From Saccharothrix sp. S26 (GTDB lineage Bacteria > Actinomycetota > Actinomycetes > Mycobacteriales > Pseudonocardiaceae), in contig NZ_JAJUWT010000014.1 in NCBI RefSeq assembly GCF_021390395.1, forward strand, positions 1 through 64,000: a stretch of DNA of 64,000 bases. Reading direction: 5' to 3'. Positions 35,081-43,751 of the stretch are shown here, piece by piece (positions within the stretch are counted from its first letter, which is position 1; every line of letters starts with the position of its first letter). The position numbers were made by a program, and so were the translations under genes. The notes below the pieces were generated by a model. The model did not search any database, was not told the DNA's origin, and saw only the letters and a program-made list of their open reading frames with translations.

Positions 35081-35893
35081 GTGCCCGTGGGAGTCGAGTT
35101 TCTGAAGGGCCACGGCACCGAGAACGACTTCGTGGTGCTGCCCGACCCGGACGGCGTGCTGGACCTGACCGAGTCGCGGGTGCGCGCGCTGTGCGACCGG
35201 CGGCGCGGCCTGGGCGCGGACGGCGTGCTGCGGGTCGTGCGGCCCGACTTCGGCCCGTGGTTCATGGACTACCGCAACGCCGACGGCTCGATCGCCGAGA
35301 TGTGCGGCAACGGCGTGCGCGTGTTCGCGAAGTACCTGGTCGAGGCCGAGCTGATGCCCGCGGGCGAGTTCACCGTGGGCACGCGGGCGGGCGAACGCCC
35401 GGTCGTCGTGCACGACGACGGCTCGGTGACCGTGGACATGGGCCGCGTGCTGGTCACCGGCACGGGCACGGCCACGGTCGGCGGCAGCGCGTTCGGCGGT
35501 GTCGCGGTGGACGTCGGCAACCCGCACCTGGCCTGCGTGACCGACGTGCCGGTCTCGGAGCTCGACCTGAAGCTGCCGCCCGGCCACGACCCGGTGCAGT
35601 TCCCGCACGGCGTGAACGTCGAGTTCATCAACGTCGTGGACGAGGGCGCCCTGCGCATGCGCGTGCACGAGCGCGGCGTGGGCGAGACCCGCTCGTGCGG
35701 CACGGGCACCGTCGCCTCGGTGGCGTCGTGGCTGTACGGGGCGGGCCGGCGCACCGGCAAGGCCACTGTGGACGTCCTGGGTGGACAGGTGTCCGTGGTG
35801 ATCGAGGAGGACGGCTCCACGCTCACCGGCCCGGCCGTGCTGCTGGCCCGCGGCGAGCTCGACCAGACCTGGTGGGACGCGCTCGGGGACTAG
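35081..35893 (+). CDS. dapF: Diaminopimelate epimerase
   Basis: The 270-residue cytoplasmic enzyme converts LL- to meso-diaminopimelate for lysine and peptidoglycan. The two catalytic cysteines are C75 (EMCGNGVR) and C206 (RSCGTGT); KGHGTENDF and the VGNPH element are family marks. A second GTG six bases later (35087) would give a start with VEFLKGHG closer to homologues, so the first two codons are uncertain. Its TAG stop is interlocked with the stop of the convergent lactonase gene: both use the CTAG at 35890-35893. Confidence 0.95.
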   Translation: MPVGVEFLKGHGTENDFVVLPDPDGVLDLTESRVRALCDRRRGLGADGVLRVVRPDFGPWFMDYRNADGSIAEMCGNGVRVFAKYLVEAELMPAGEFTVGTRAGERPVVVHDDGSVTVDMGRVLVTGTGTATVGGSAFGGVAVDVGNPHLACVTDVPVSELDLKLPPGHDPVQFPHGVNVEFINVVDEGALRMRVHERGVGETRSCGTGTVASVASWLYGAGRRTGKATVDVLGGQVSVVIEEDGSTLTGPAVLLARGELDQTWWDALGD

Positions 35894-36747
35894 AGCCCGA
35901 ACACCTCCAGCTTCCCCAGCCGCGCCCGCGACACCACCTCGGGCTGCGACGACGGCGCGGTGCAGCACACCAACTGGTCGTCCACGATCGCGACGGCGAA
36001 GCAGTTCTGGCTGGTCTCGACCTTCCGGGTGATCTCGCCGCCCTCCTCCACCCGGAACACGAACGGCTGGAGCGCGGGCGCGACCCACACGCCGCCGTCG
36101 GCGTCCACCGCGATGCCGTCCGGTGCGATGAAGTGCTCGCGCAGCGACGCGAACACCCGCCGGCCGGACAACGTGCCGTCGTCGGCCACGTCGAACGCCG
36201 TCAACCCGAACGCCAGCGTCTCGGCGATCACCAGCCGCCCGTCGGGCAGCAGCCCGGTGCCGTTCGGGAACCTCAGGTCCTGCGCCGCCACCTCGACCGA
36301 TCCGTCCGGCCTGACCAGCGCCAACGGCGTGGTGGGCGCGACCCAGTCCGGCTGGAGCATCGGCGCCTCGCCGCCCGCCGCGATGGCCGCGTGCAGGTCG
36401 AAGCCGAAGTTGCCGACGTACGCGCGGCCGTGCGGGTCGACCAGCATGTCGTTGGCGTGGAAGGTCGCGATCCCGCCCAGGTCGGCGTGCTCGACCAGTG
36501 CGCCGTCCTCCTGCCGGAGCACCTTGCGGTCCCGCATCGACACCACGAGCAGCCGCCCGTCGGGCAGCCAGCCCAGCCCGGACGGCTGCTGCGGCACCTC
36601 GCAGACGACCTCCTGCTCACCCGTGCCCAGGTCGAGCGCGCGAACCTCGTGGTCGTAGAAGTCGGAGTACCACAGCCGCCCGTCGGGGCCCTGCCGCGGA
36701 CCTTCGCCGAACCGGAGACCTTCGCGCAGCACGGTCGTGTCAGCCAT
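35890..36747 (-). CDS. SMP-30/gluconolactonase-like protein
   Basis: The 285-residue protein is a six-bladed propeller of the SMP-30/gluconolactonase/LRE group. Likely metal ligands are E15 (FGEGPRQGPDG), the asparagine of FPNGTGLLPDG, and the aspartate of APDGIAVDADGG. Family members hydrolyse sugar lactones; a gluconate product would feed the edd-eda genes elsewhere in this window, though that link is speculative. It has no signal peptide. It reads on the minus strand behind two MFS genes, 11 bp after the nearer one starts its stop. Confidence 0.8.
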   Translation of the reverse strand: MADTTVLREGLRFGEGPRQGPDGRLWYSDFYDHEVRALDLGTGEQEVVCEVPQQPSGLGWLPDGRLLVVSMRDRKVLRQEDGALVEHADLGGIATFHANDMLVDPHGRAYVGNFGFDLHAAIAAGGEAPMLQPDWVAPTTPLALVRPDGSVEVAAQDLRFPNGTGLLPDGRLVIAETLAFGLTAFDVADDGTLSGRRVFASLREHFIAPDGIAVDADGGVWVAPALQPFVFRVEEGGEITRKVETSQNCFAVAIVDDQLVCCTAPSSQPEVVSRARLGKLEVFGL

Positions 36748-36758
36748 GCCGGTCGAGG

Positions 36759-37973
36759 CTAGTGATCCACCGGCAGGTCCCGCATCGACCGCAGCGGTGA
36801 CAGGACGACCCAAAGGACGGACAGCACCATCCCGGCCGAGGCGACCCACACCGTGGTCCGCACGCCCACCCACTCGGCCAGCGCGCCGCCCGCCACCGCG
36901 CCCACCGGCATCGCGCCCCACGCGACGAACCGGACGCCCGCGTTCATCCGGCCGAGCAGCCGGTCCGGGCACAGCGACTGCCGCAGGCTGACCTGGGCGA
37001 CGTTGTAGACCACCACCCCCGCGGCCGTGACCAGCGTGCCGATCGCGAACAACGCCACCCGCCCACCCGGTCCGGCCACCGCGACCAGCACCCACGCCGG
37101 CTGCGTGACCAGCATCGACAGCCACACCAGCCGCACCCGCCCGAGCCGTGCCAGCCGACCGGCGACCAGGCCGGCCACCGCGCCACCGGCGCTGCCGACG
37201 CCCAGCAGCACCGCCGCGGCCGTCGTGGTCACCTCCAGGTCGCGCAGCAGGAACAGCACGGTGACCGCACCCCACACCGCGTTGGTCAGGTTGAACGACG
37301 CCGTGCACAGCACCACCGGCCGCAGCAACGGGTGCCCGAACACGAACCGCAGCCCTTCCGCCATGTCCGCCCACAACGCGCGCTCACGTCGCTCCACGGC
37401 CCGTTCAGGGGTGCGCACGCCCCACAGCAGCACCGCGGACACCACGAACGACGCGCTGATCGCCAGCACGGCGTTCACGCTCCCGACCACCTGCACCAAC
37501 GGCCCGCTCACCGGCCGGCCGGACAGCCGCGCCACCTGCTGCGTCGACTGGAGCCGCCCGTTCGCGCCGGTCAGCCCCTCCCGGTCGACCAGCGTCGGCA
37601 GGTACGCCTGGGACGCCACCTCGAAGAACACCGTCAGCACACCCGCGCCCAACGCCACCACCAGCAGGTGGGCGAACGCCACCCCGCCCAACCACCCCGC
37701 CACCGGCACCGTGGCCAGCAGCACCGCGCGCCCGACCGTGCTCCACGCCAGCAACGGCCGCTTGCGCGCCCGGTCCACGTAGACGCCCACCGGCAGCCCG
37801 ATGAGCAGGAACGGGGCCGTGCCCGCGGCGGTCAGCAGGCCCACCTGGAACGCCGACGCGTCCAGCGCCTCGATCGCCACCACGGGCAGCACGAACGTGT
37901 AGACCGCCGTGCCGAACTGGTTGGCCGCGTCACTGCCCCAGAACAGCCGGAAGTCACGCCGTGACGGCGTCAC
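36759..37973 (-). CDS. MFS transporter (MFS_3/DHA3 exporter type), second of tandem pair
   Basis: The 404-residue membrane protein has about twelve helices. RRDFRLFWGSDAANQFGTAV is the MFS_3 opening and the C-terminal half has YNVAQVSLRQSLCPDRLLGR followed by MNAGVRFVAWG, both shared almost word for word with the upstream gene, so the two are paralogues from tandem duplication. Relatives export macrolides or siderophores. The GTG start lies inside the end of the upstream gene, overlapping it by 20 bp, so translation is coupled. Confidence 0.86.
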   Translation of the reverse strand: MTPSRRDFRLFWGSDAANQFGTAVYTFVLPVVAIEALDASAFQVGLLTAAGTAPFLLIGLPVGVYVDRARKRPLLAWSTVGRAVLLATVPVAGWLGGVAFAHLLVVALGAGVLTVFFEVASQAYLPTLVDREGLTGANGRLQSTQQVARLSGRPVSGPLVQVVGSVNAVLAISASFVVSAVLLWGVRTPERAVERRERALWADMAEGLRFVFGHPLLRPVVLCTASFNLTNAVWGAVTVLFLLRDLEVTTTAAAVLLGVGSAGGAVAGLVAGRLARLGRVRLVWLSMLVTQPAWVLVAVAGPGGRVALFAIGTLVTAAGVVVYNVAQVSLRQSLCPDRLLGRMNAGVRFVAWGAMPVGAVAGGALAEWVGVRTTVWVASAGMVLSVLWVVLSPLRSMRDLPVDH

Positions 37974-39171
37974 GGTTCCTCAGCGGCGACAGCACCACCC
38001 ACAGCACGGACGCCGCCTGGCACCCCATGCCCACCGCCAGCGTGGCCGTGACGCCGATGCCGCCGCCGAGCACACCGCCGACCAGCGCGCCCAGCGGCAT
38101 CGCGCCCCACACGACGAACCGGATGCTCGCGTTCATCCGGCCCAGCAGGTGGTCCGGGCACAGCGACTGCCGGTAGCTGACCTGGGCGATGTTGTAGACC
38201 GTCGCCCCGTACGCCACCGCCGCCTCGCCGACCAGCACGAACACGATCCGCCAGTCCGCCGCGCCGAGCGGCACGAGCAGCCCGAGCGGCCACGTGACCA
38301 GGCCCGACAGCCAGATCACGGTGGTCTGGCCGAAGCGGGCGTTCCACCGGTTCACCGTCAGCGCGCCCAGCACGCCGCCGATGCCCGCCGAGCTGAGCAC
38401 CAGGCCCACCACGCCCTCGGTCAGGCCCAGGTCGCGGACCAGGAACAGCACCAGCACGGCCCCCGCCATGCCGCCGAAGAAGTTGGCGGTGCCCGTGCAG
38501 CCCACGATCGCGCGCAGCGACCGGTGGCCGAAGACGAACCTCAGCCCCTCGGCGATCTCGTGGACCAGGCCGGGCCGGTCGGGCTTGCGGGGCGGTGGCT
38601 CCACCGTGCGGATGCGCAGCAGGAACAACGCCGAGACCAGGTAGCCGACCGCGGTGGCCAGCACGCCGAGGGCCGCGCCGACGGCCTGCGCCACCCCGCC
38701 CGCCGCGGCCGGGCCCGACACCTCCGCCACGGCCCGGCTGGCCTCCAGCTTCGAGTTGCCGTCGACGAGCTGGTCCCGGCCGACCAGGGCGGGCAGGTAC
38801 GACTGGTAGGCGATGTCGAACAGGACCGTGGCCGCGCCCACCAGCAGGGCGACCACGACGAGCTGGGTGAGCGTGAGCACGCCCAGCCACCACGCCAGCG
38901 GCACGGAGAGCAGCAGCGCGGCGCGGGTGAAGTCGGCGACGAGCATCACCGGGCGGCGGCTCAGCCGGTCCACCCACACCCCGGCGGGCAGCCCGATCAG
39001 CAGGAACGCCGCCGTGCCCGCCGCCGAGAGCACGCCCATCTCGACCGGCGTGGCGGCCAGCGCGCCCACCGCGAGCAGCGGCAACACCGTGCGGCCGATC
39101 GTGGAGCCGAACTGGCTGACGGTGTCGCCCACCCACAGCAGGCGGAAGTCGCGATGAGACCAGAGGGACAC
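37954..39171 (-). CDS. MFS transporter (MFS_3/DHA3 exporter type), first of tandem pair
   Basis: The 405-residue membrane protein starts with SLWSHRDFRLLWVGDTVSQF, the typical MFS_3 opening, and has twelve predicted helices plus the shared YNIAQVSYRQSLCPDHLLGR motif. The GTG at 39171 is chosen from homology of that opening; an upstream TTG would run through the operator. An ArsR-type repressor gene diverges from it across a perfect inverted repeat, so the pair is probably inducible. The two transporters may form a heterodimer or simply be redundant; substrate unknown. Confidence 0.86.
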   Translation of the reverse strand: MSLWSHRDFRLLWVGDTVSQFGSTIGRTVLPLLAVGALAATPVEMGVLSAAGTAAFLLIGLPAGVWVDRLSRRPVMLVADFTRAALLLSVPLAWWLGVLTLTQLVVVALLVGAATVLFDIAYQSYLPALVGRDQLVDGNSKLEASRAVAEVSGPAAAGGVAQAVGAALGVLATAVGYLVSALFLLRIRTVEPPPRKPDRPGLVHEIAEGLRFVFGHRSLRAIVGCTGTANFFGGMAGAVLVLFLVRDLGLTEGVVGLVLSSAGIGGVLGALTVNRWNARFGQTTVIWLSGLVTWPLGLLVPLGAADWRIVFVLVGEAAVAYGATVYNIAQVSYRQSLCPDHLLGRMNASIRFVVWGAMPLGALVGGVLGGGIGVTATLAVGMGCQAASVLWVVLSPLRNRDAVTA

Positions 39172-39188
39172 GACGTGAGTCTCTCGGG

Positions 39189-39212
39189 AGTGATTGGAAA
39201 GTGTCAATCACT
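39189..39212. promoter_or_regulatory. Operator AGTGATTG-N8-CAATCACT
   Basis: A perfect inverted repeat with 8-base arms (39189-39196, 39205-39212) lies between the MFS pair and the ArsR-type gene. The ATTG...CAAT core resembles ArsR-family sites, and a minus-strand TTGACA at 39203-39208 lies inside it, so binding would block the exporter promoter. Confidence 0.65.
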
Positions 39213-39230
39213 TCGTCGGGAGCCGGTCTT

Positions 39231-39245
39231 TATGCTGGGTCGGTG
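39231..39245 (+). promoter_or_regulatory. -10 box next to GTG start: probable leaderless transcript
   Basis: TATGCT at 39231-39236 lies only six bases before the GTG at 39243, the spacing expected when transcription starts at the start codon itself. No ribosome site precedes the GTG. Confidence 0.45.
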
Positions 39246-39731
39246 CACCGACGCCCGGCCACCGAAGCCGAAGCCGCCGCCCTGGCCTCGGCCGTGCGGC
39301 TGCGCATCATCCGGCTCACCTACGATCGCGCGCTGACCAACAAGGAGATCGCCGAACGGCTGGGCAAGGATCCCGCGACCACCCTGCACCACGTGCGCAA
39401 ACTCGTCGCGACGGGCTTCCTGGAGGCCCAGGAGGCGCGCGCCGGCAACCGGGGTGCGCGGGAGATCCCGTACAAGTCCACGGGCCTGTCCTGGCAGCTC
39501 ACCAAGACCCGGTACGCGGAAGAGACCAGCGAGGCGGTGTTCCAGGCGTTCCTGAGCGAGGTCGCCGAGGTGGGCCCGGCCGCCATGAACCAGTTCCGGC
39601 TGGTGGCCCGGGTCGACCGCGCGGAACTAAAACGACGCCTCCAGACGTTGTTGGATGAGCTGGCAGCCGAGCCGGCCCACCCCGACGGGGAACGCGTGGC
39701 GATCTACCTGGCGCTCTACCCAGGCGATTAA
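39243..39731 (+). CDS. ArsR-type winged-helix regulator
   Basis: The 162-residue protein has an N-terminal winged helix (ASAVRLRIIRLTYDRALTNK, then EIAERLGKDPATTLHHVRKL) of the ArsR/HTH_20 type and a C-terminal region of about 80 residues with no metal-binding cysteines. It is likely the repressor of the divergent MFS exporter pair, acting at the inverted repeat 31 bp upstream, and responding to an organic ligand rather than a metal. The GTG at 39243 is favoured because an earlier in-frame GTG lies within the operator. Confidence 0.85.
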   Translation: MHRRPATEAEAAALASAVRLRIIRLTYDRALTNKEIAERLGKDPATTLHHVRKLVATGFLEAQEARAGNRGAREIPYKSTGLSWQLTKTRYAEETSEAVFQAFLSEVAEVGPAAMNQFRLVARVDRAELKRRLQTLLDELAAEPAHPDGERVAIYLALYPGD

Positions 39732-39774
39732 CCACTCGGTCCGGCCAGGGGTGCCGTGGGACGATGAAGGGCAA

Positions 39775-41220
39775 ATGACGGAAAACACGTACAACAGCAA
39801 CGACTGGCTCGACCACGAGGACGAGCTGTCCACCGGAGACATGGCGCTCGAGGAGCGTGCCGCGCTGCGCCGCGTAGCCGGGTTGTCCACCGAGCTCGAG
39901 GACGTCACCGAGGTCGAGTACCGCCAGCTCCGGCTGGAGCGGGTCGTGCTGGTCGGCGTGTGGACCGAGGGCACGGCGGCCGATTCGGACGCCTCCCTGG
40001 CGGAACTGGCCCTGCTCGCCGAGACCGCGGGCTCCGAGGTGCTGGAAGGCCTCGTGCAGCGGCGCGACCGGCCCGACCCGGCCACCTACATCGGTTCCGG
40101 CAAGGTCCACGAGCTGCGCGACATCGTGATCGCGACCGGCGCGGACACGGTGATCTGCGACGGCGAGCTCTCCCCCGGCCAGCTCCGGCAGCTGGAGGAG
40201 AAGCTCAAGGTCAAGGTCGTCGACCGCACCGCGCTGATCCTCGACATCTTCGCCCAGCACGCGTCCACGCGCGAGGGCAAGGCGCAGGTCGAGATGGCCC
40301 AGCTCCAGTACCTGCTGCCGCGGCTGCGCGGTTGGGGTGAGTCGCTGTCCCGGCAGGCCGGTGGTCGCGCCGGCGGCGGCAACGGCGGCGTGGGCCTGCG
40401 CGGTCCCGGTGAGACCAAGCTCGAGACCGACCGCAGGCGCATCCGCGCGCGCATCGCCAAGCTGCGCCGCGAGATCGCCGCGATGAGCGTCATCCGGGAG
40501 ACCAAGCGGCACCGCCGCGTGGCCAACGCGGTGCCGAACGTGGCCATCGCCGGGTACACGAACGCGGGCAAGTCCAGCCTGCTCAACGCGCTGACCGGCG
40601 CGGGGGTGCTGGTGCAGGACGCCCTGTTCGCGACCCTCGACCCGACCACGCGGCGCACCGAGACGCCCGAGGGCCTGCCCTACACGCTGACCGACACGGT
40701 CGGCTTCGTGCGGCACCTGCCGCACCAGCTGGTCGAGGCGTTCCGGTCGACGTTGGAGGAGGTCGCCGACGCGGACCTGCTGGTCCACGTGGTCGACGGG
40801 TCCGACGCGATGCCGGAGAAGCAGGTCGTGGCGGTGCGCGAGGTGATCAGCGAGATCTCCGCGCGGCGGGACGACCCGATGCCGACCGAGCTGCTCGTGG
40901 TCAACAAGATCGACGCGGTGGGCGAGCTGGGCCTGGCCCGGCTGCGGCACCTGTTCCCGTCGGCGGTGTTCGTGTCCGCGCACACCGGCGAGGGCATCCC
41001 CGAGCTGCGCGAGCGCATCGCGGCCATGACGCCGCGGCCGGAGGTCGTGGTCGACGCGCTGGTGCCGTACGCGCGGGGTGAGCTGGTCGCGCGCGTGCAC
41101 CGCGAGGGCGAGGTGCTCAAGGAGCGGCACACCGAGGAGGGCACGGAGCTGTCCGCCCGGGTCCGGCCGGACCTGGCCGGTGTGCTCGGCGAGTTCGCCG
41201 TGAACGGAAGCCGCGCCTGA
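39775..41220 (+). CDS. hflX: Ribosome-splitting GTPase HflX
   Basis: The 481-residue GTPase rescues or splits stalled ribosomes after stress. The N-terminal HflX domain has DPATYIGSGKVHEL and FAQHASTREGKAQVEMAQLQ, then the glycine-rich linker GRAGGGNGGVGLRGPGETKL. The G domain has G1 GYTNAGKS (260-267), G3 DTVGF and G4 NKID. ATG start after GAAGGG. It stands in the actinobacterial place between dapF and lexA, although four genes have been inserted before it. Confidence 0.94.
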   Translation: MTENTYNSNDWLDHEDELSTGDMALEERAALRRVAGLSTELEDVTEVEYRQLRLERVVLVGVWTEGTAADSDASLAELALLAETAGSEVLEGLVQRRDRPDPATYIGSGKVHELRDIVIATGADTVICDGELSPGQLRQLEEKLKVKVVDRTALILDIFAQHASTREGKAQVEMAQLQYLLPRLRGWGESLSRQAGGRAGGGNGGVGLRGPGETKLETDRRRIRARIAKLRREIAAMSVIRETKRHRRVANAVPNVAIAGYTNAGKSSLLNALTGAGVLVQDALFATLDPTTRRTETPEGLPYTLTDTVGFVRHLPHQLVEAFRSTLEEVADADLLVHVVDGSDAMPEKQVVAVREVISEISARRDDPMPTELLVVNKIDAVGELGLARLRHLFPSAVFVSAHTGEGIPELRERIAAMTPRPEVVVDALVPYARGELVARVHREGEVLKERHTEEGTELSARVRPDLAGVLGEFAVNGSRA

Positions 41221-41224
41221 GCCG

Positions 41225-42250
41225 TTGCGCGCGCTCCTGGCAGTCCTGGGCTTGGTGGTGACGGCCGGTTCCGCTTCGGCGGAGCCGGCCGTCGTCGACG
41301 TGTGCGCGGTGACCGACCAGCGGCTGGAGGAGCTGTCCGGGCTCGCGTCCGACGGCGGCCGGTGGTTCGCGGTGAACGACAGCGACAACGGCCGGCTCGA
41401 GATCCAGGTGCTCGACCGGACTTGCGCGATCACGCGCACGATCACCGCGCCGACCAATCCGTTCGACGTCGAAGACCTCGCCCTGGCCCCTGACGGAACG
41501 TTGTGGGCGGCGGACACCGGGGACAACGGAAAAACACGCGAAACCGTGGCGCTGCATGCTGTTTCGCCGGACGGCAGCACCCGTTTGCACCGACTCACGT
41601 ATCCTGACGGAAAGCACGATGCCGAAGCATTGTTGATCGACGGTTCCGGTATTCCGCACATCGTCACGAAGGAAACGATCGGATCGGCGTTGGTGTACCG
41701 GCCCGCGGCCGCGTTGAACGAGGGCGCGCCGACGCCGCTGGAACAGGTGGCGCGCGTGTCGATCAGCACGACGACCACCACCGGCGGCCCGCTGTCGAAC
41801 TCCGTGGTGACGCGCCTGGTCACGGGTGGCGCGATGTCCCGGGACGGCCGGGTGGCGGCGTTGCGGACCTACACCGACGCCTACCTGTTCCCGGTGCCGG
41901 ACGGCGACCTGGCCAAGGCGCTGGAGTCCGACCCGGTGCGCGTGCCGCTGCCCGGCGAGCCGCAGGGCGAGGCCATCGCGTTCGACCCGGACGGCACGCT
42001 GCTGTCGGCGTCGGAGTTCGGCCGCGACGGCACGTCGTCCACCGTGCGCGCGGTGGCGGGTGCGGCGGCGTTGACCGTGCCGCCCCCGCCGACGACGACC
42101 ACGACGACCGATGCGCCGGCGGCAGCCTCGGGTGAGCCCGCTCCCCCGGCGGACGAGCCGGGGTCGCCGTGGCCCGTGGTGGGCGGCGGCGCGGTGGCGT
42201 TGGTGCTGGTGGGAGCACTCGTGCGCCGGTCGCGCCGCCGTCGGCCGTGA
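41225..42250 (+). CDS. Exported beta-propeller protein with C-terminal membrane anchor
   Basis: The 341-residue protein has a signal peptide (about 1-19), a propeller-like domain (LEELSGLASDGGRWFAVND and DVEDLALAPDGTLWAADTGD are repeat-like), a Pro/Thr linker (PPPPTTTTTTDAPAAASGEP) and a final membrane helix followed by RRSRRRRP. It is therefore displayed outside and anchored by its C-terminus. A similar exported protein follows hflX in other actinobacteria. No enzyme motif is seen. TTG start, four bases after the hflX stop. Confidence 0.78.
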   Translation: MRALLAVLGLVVTAGSASAEPAVVDVCAVTDQRLEELSGLASDGGRWFAVNDSDNGRLEIQVLDRTCAITRTITAPTNPFDVEDLALAPDGTLWAADTGDNGKTRETVALHAVSPDGSTRLHRLTYPDGKHDAEALLIDGSGIPHIVTKETIGSALVYRPAAALNEGAPTPLEQVARVSISTTTTTGGPLSNSVVTRLVTGGAMSRDGRVAALRTYTDAYLFPVPDGDLAKALESDPVRVPLPGEPQGEAIAFDPDGTLLSASEFGRDGTSSTVRAVAGAAALTVPPPPTTTTTTDAPAAASGEPAPPADEPGSPWPVVGGGAVALVLVGALVRRSRRRRP

Positions 42251-42256
42251 CGGGGC

Positions 42257-42958
42257 CTACAGCCTGCGCAGGACCGCCACGACCTTGCCCAGGATCGACG
42301 CGTCGTCACCGGGGATGGGCTGGTAGGCCTCGTTGTGCGGCATCAGCCACACGTGCCCGTCTTCCTTGCGCTTGAACGTCTTCACGGTGGCCTCGCCGTC
42401 GATCATCGCGGCGACCACCTCGCCGTTGTCCGCCGTCGGCTGCTGGCGGACGACGACCCAGTCGCCGTCGGTGATGGCGGCGTCCACCATCGAGTCACCC
42501 ACGACCTTGAGCAGGAACACGTCGCCCTCGCCGACGATCTCGCGCGGCAGCGGGAACACGTCCTCGATCGACTCCTCGGCCAGGATCGGCCCACCGGCCG
42601 CGATGCGGCCCAGCATGGGCACGTACGCGGGCGTCGGCTTGGACGCCGGGTCCAGGCCGGTGACGATCTCCGCGGGCAGCACGCCCACCGCGCGCGGCCG
42701 GTTCGGGTCGCGACGCAGGTACCCCTTCCGCTCCAGCGCGCGCAGCTGGTGGGCGACCGAGGAGGTGGAGGTCAGGCCGACCGCCTCCCCGATCTCACGC
42801 ACGCTGGGCGGGTAGCCGAACCGGTCCAACCAGTCGCGGATCACGTCGAGCACCTTGCGCTGGCGCAGGGTGAGCCCGGCGTTGCCCGCGATGTCCGCCG
42901 GTTCGGGCGCGGAGGGCACATCGGCGGTGCGCAGGTCTTCACTGGTCTTGCGTGCCAC
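42257..42958 (-). CDS. lexA: SOS repressor LexA
   Basis: The 233-residue repressor has an N-terminal winged helix ([20 protein letters not shown] at 49-68) and a C-terminal self-cleaving domain: cleavage site A121-G122 in GRIAAGGP, nucleophile S156 in GDSMVDA and general base K193 in ATVKTFKR. RecA filaments trigger cleavage. GTG start after GGAGGAAGCACC. An SOS box lies 88 bp upstream for self-control, and the divergent gene has its own box. Confidence 0.96.
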   Translation of the reverse strand: MARKTSEDLRTADVPSAPEPADIAGNAGLTLRQRKVLDVIRDWLDRFGYPPSVREIGEAVGLTSTSSVAHQLRALERKGYLRRDPNRPRAVGVLPAEIVTGLDPASKPTPAYVPMLGRIAAGGPILAEESIEDVFPLPREIVGEGDVFLLKVVGDSMVDAAITDGDWVVVRQQPTADNGEVVAAMIDGEATVKTFKRKEDGHVWLMPHNEAYQPIPGDDASILGKVVAVLRRL

Positions 42959-43045
42959 GGTGCTTCCTCCTCACCGGTCCCGATTGCCCAGGCCGGCTCT
43001 CCGACGATCTTCACTTGTGGACGGTAGTCGCGTTCCGTGTCCAGA

Positions 43046-43061
43046 TCAAACACCTGTTCGA
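43046..43061 (-). promoter_or_regulatory. SOS box of lexA
   Basis: Minus-strand TCGAACAGGTGTTTGA fits the actinobacterial LexA site TCGAAC-N4-GTTYGA, upstream of lexA. Confidence 0.85.
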
Positions 43062-43127
43062 AGTAAACCTCGGCGTGTCCTAGCGATTTCGCCCGGCGAA
43101 GTGGTACACATTCGCACGGACGTTCGA

Positions 43128-43143
43128 TCGAACACAGGTTCGA
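43128..43143 (+). promoter_or_regulatory. SOS box of the LysM protein gene
   Basis: TCGAACACAGGTTCGA is a perfect TCGAAC-N4-GTTCGA LexA site, 33 bp before the LysM gene's start. Confidence 0.9.
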
Positions 43144-43175
43144 TCATGATCGGATGACCTGCGTTGGAGGACATC

Positions 43176-43673
43176 ATGGCGGTGGTCATTGGCACCCGGA
43201 ACAGCTTCGAACTGGTGGACGGTGCCGGTGTCGAGGATGTCGCCCTCGGCGCGGGATTGCGACCTGGACCACGGGTCCTTCGCCGGTTCGAAGTACACGA
43301 CAAGGACAATCGCCGGCCGTCGACCCGCCCCCGCCCGCTCAGCGTGCGCCAGACCGCGCCCGAGCCGGTCGCCTGCGAGGTCCGGCCGCGACGCCACCCG
43401 GTCGTCCAGTTCGTCGCCTACGCGGCGACCGCGGCGGCCTTCGCCGCCCTGTTGAGCCTGCTGTTCCTGTACACCTCCGGCGCGACCACCGTCCCCGAAC
43501 GCACCAACGTCGTGCACGTCCAGGTGGGCGAGACCCTGCGGGACGTCGCCGAGCGCAGCGCACCCGCCAGCGACCCGGACGCCGTCGTCGAGCGCATCCT
43601 CGAGCTGAACTCCCTGCCGTCCTCCGACGTCGTCCCCGGCCAGTCCCTCGTCGTCCCCCACGGCGCCCCCTGA
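43176..43673 (+). CDS. SOS-controlled LysM membrane protein (ChiZ/DivS-like division inhibitor)
   Basis: The 165-residue protein has a cytoplasmic N-terminal part of about 75 residues, one transmembrane helix (FVAYAATAAAFAALLSLLFL) and a C-terminal LysM peptidoglycan-binding domain (VVHVQVGETLRDVAERSAPA to PGQSLVVPHG). Position next to lexA, head-to-head with it and behind a perfect SOS box, matches Mycobacterium Rv2719c (ChiZ) and Corynebacterium DivS, which halt septation during DNA damage. No hydrolase motif is obvious, so a division-blocking role is inferred from place, layout and regulation. ATG after TTGGAGG. Confidence 0.85.
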   Translation: MAVVIGTRNSFELVDGAGVEDVALGAGLRPGPRVLRRFEVHDKDNRRPSTRPRPLSVRQTAPEPVACEVRPRRHPVVQFVAYAATAAAFAALLSLLFLYTSGATTVPERTNVVHVQVGETLRDVAERSAPASDPDAVVERILELNSLPSSDVVPGQSLVVPHGAP

Positions 43674-43717
43674 CCACCCTGGCGGCGCCTCCCGAGCGCC
43701 CGCCGCCCAGCCCTGCC

Positions 43718-43751
43718 GAACCGCGCTCCCGGGTCTCCGCGAGCGCGGTTC
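43718..43751 (+). terminator. Terminator after the LysM gene
   Basis: A perfect 11-bp stem GAACCGCGCTC/GAGCGCGGTTC with a 12-base loop lies 45 bp after the LysM stop. It has no T-tract, as is common for actinomycete terminators. Confidence 0.6.
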
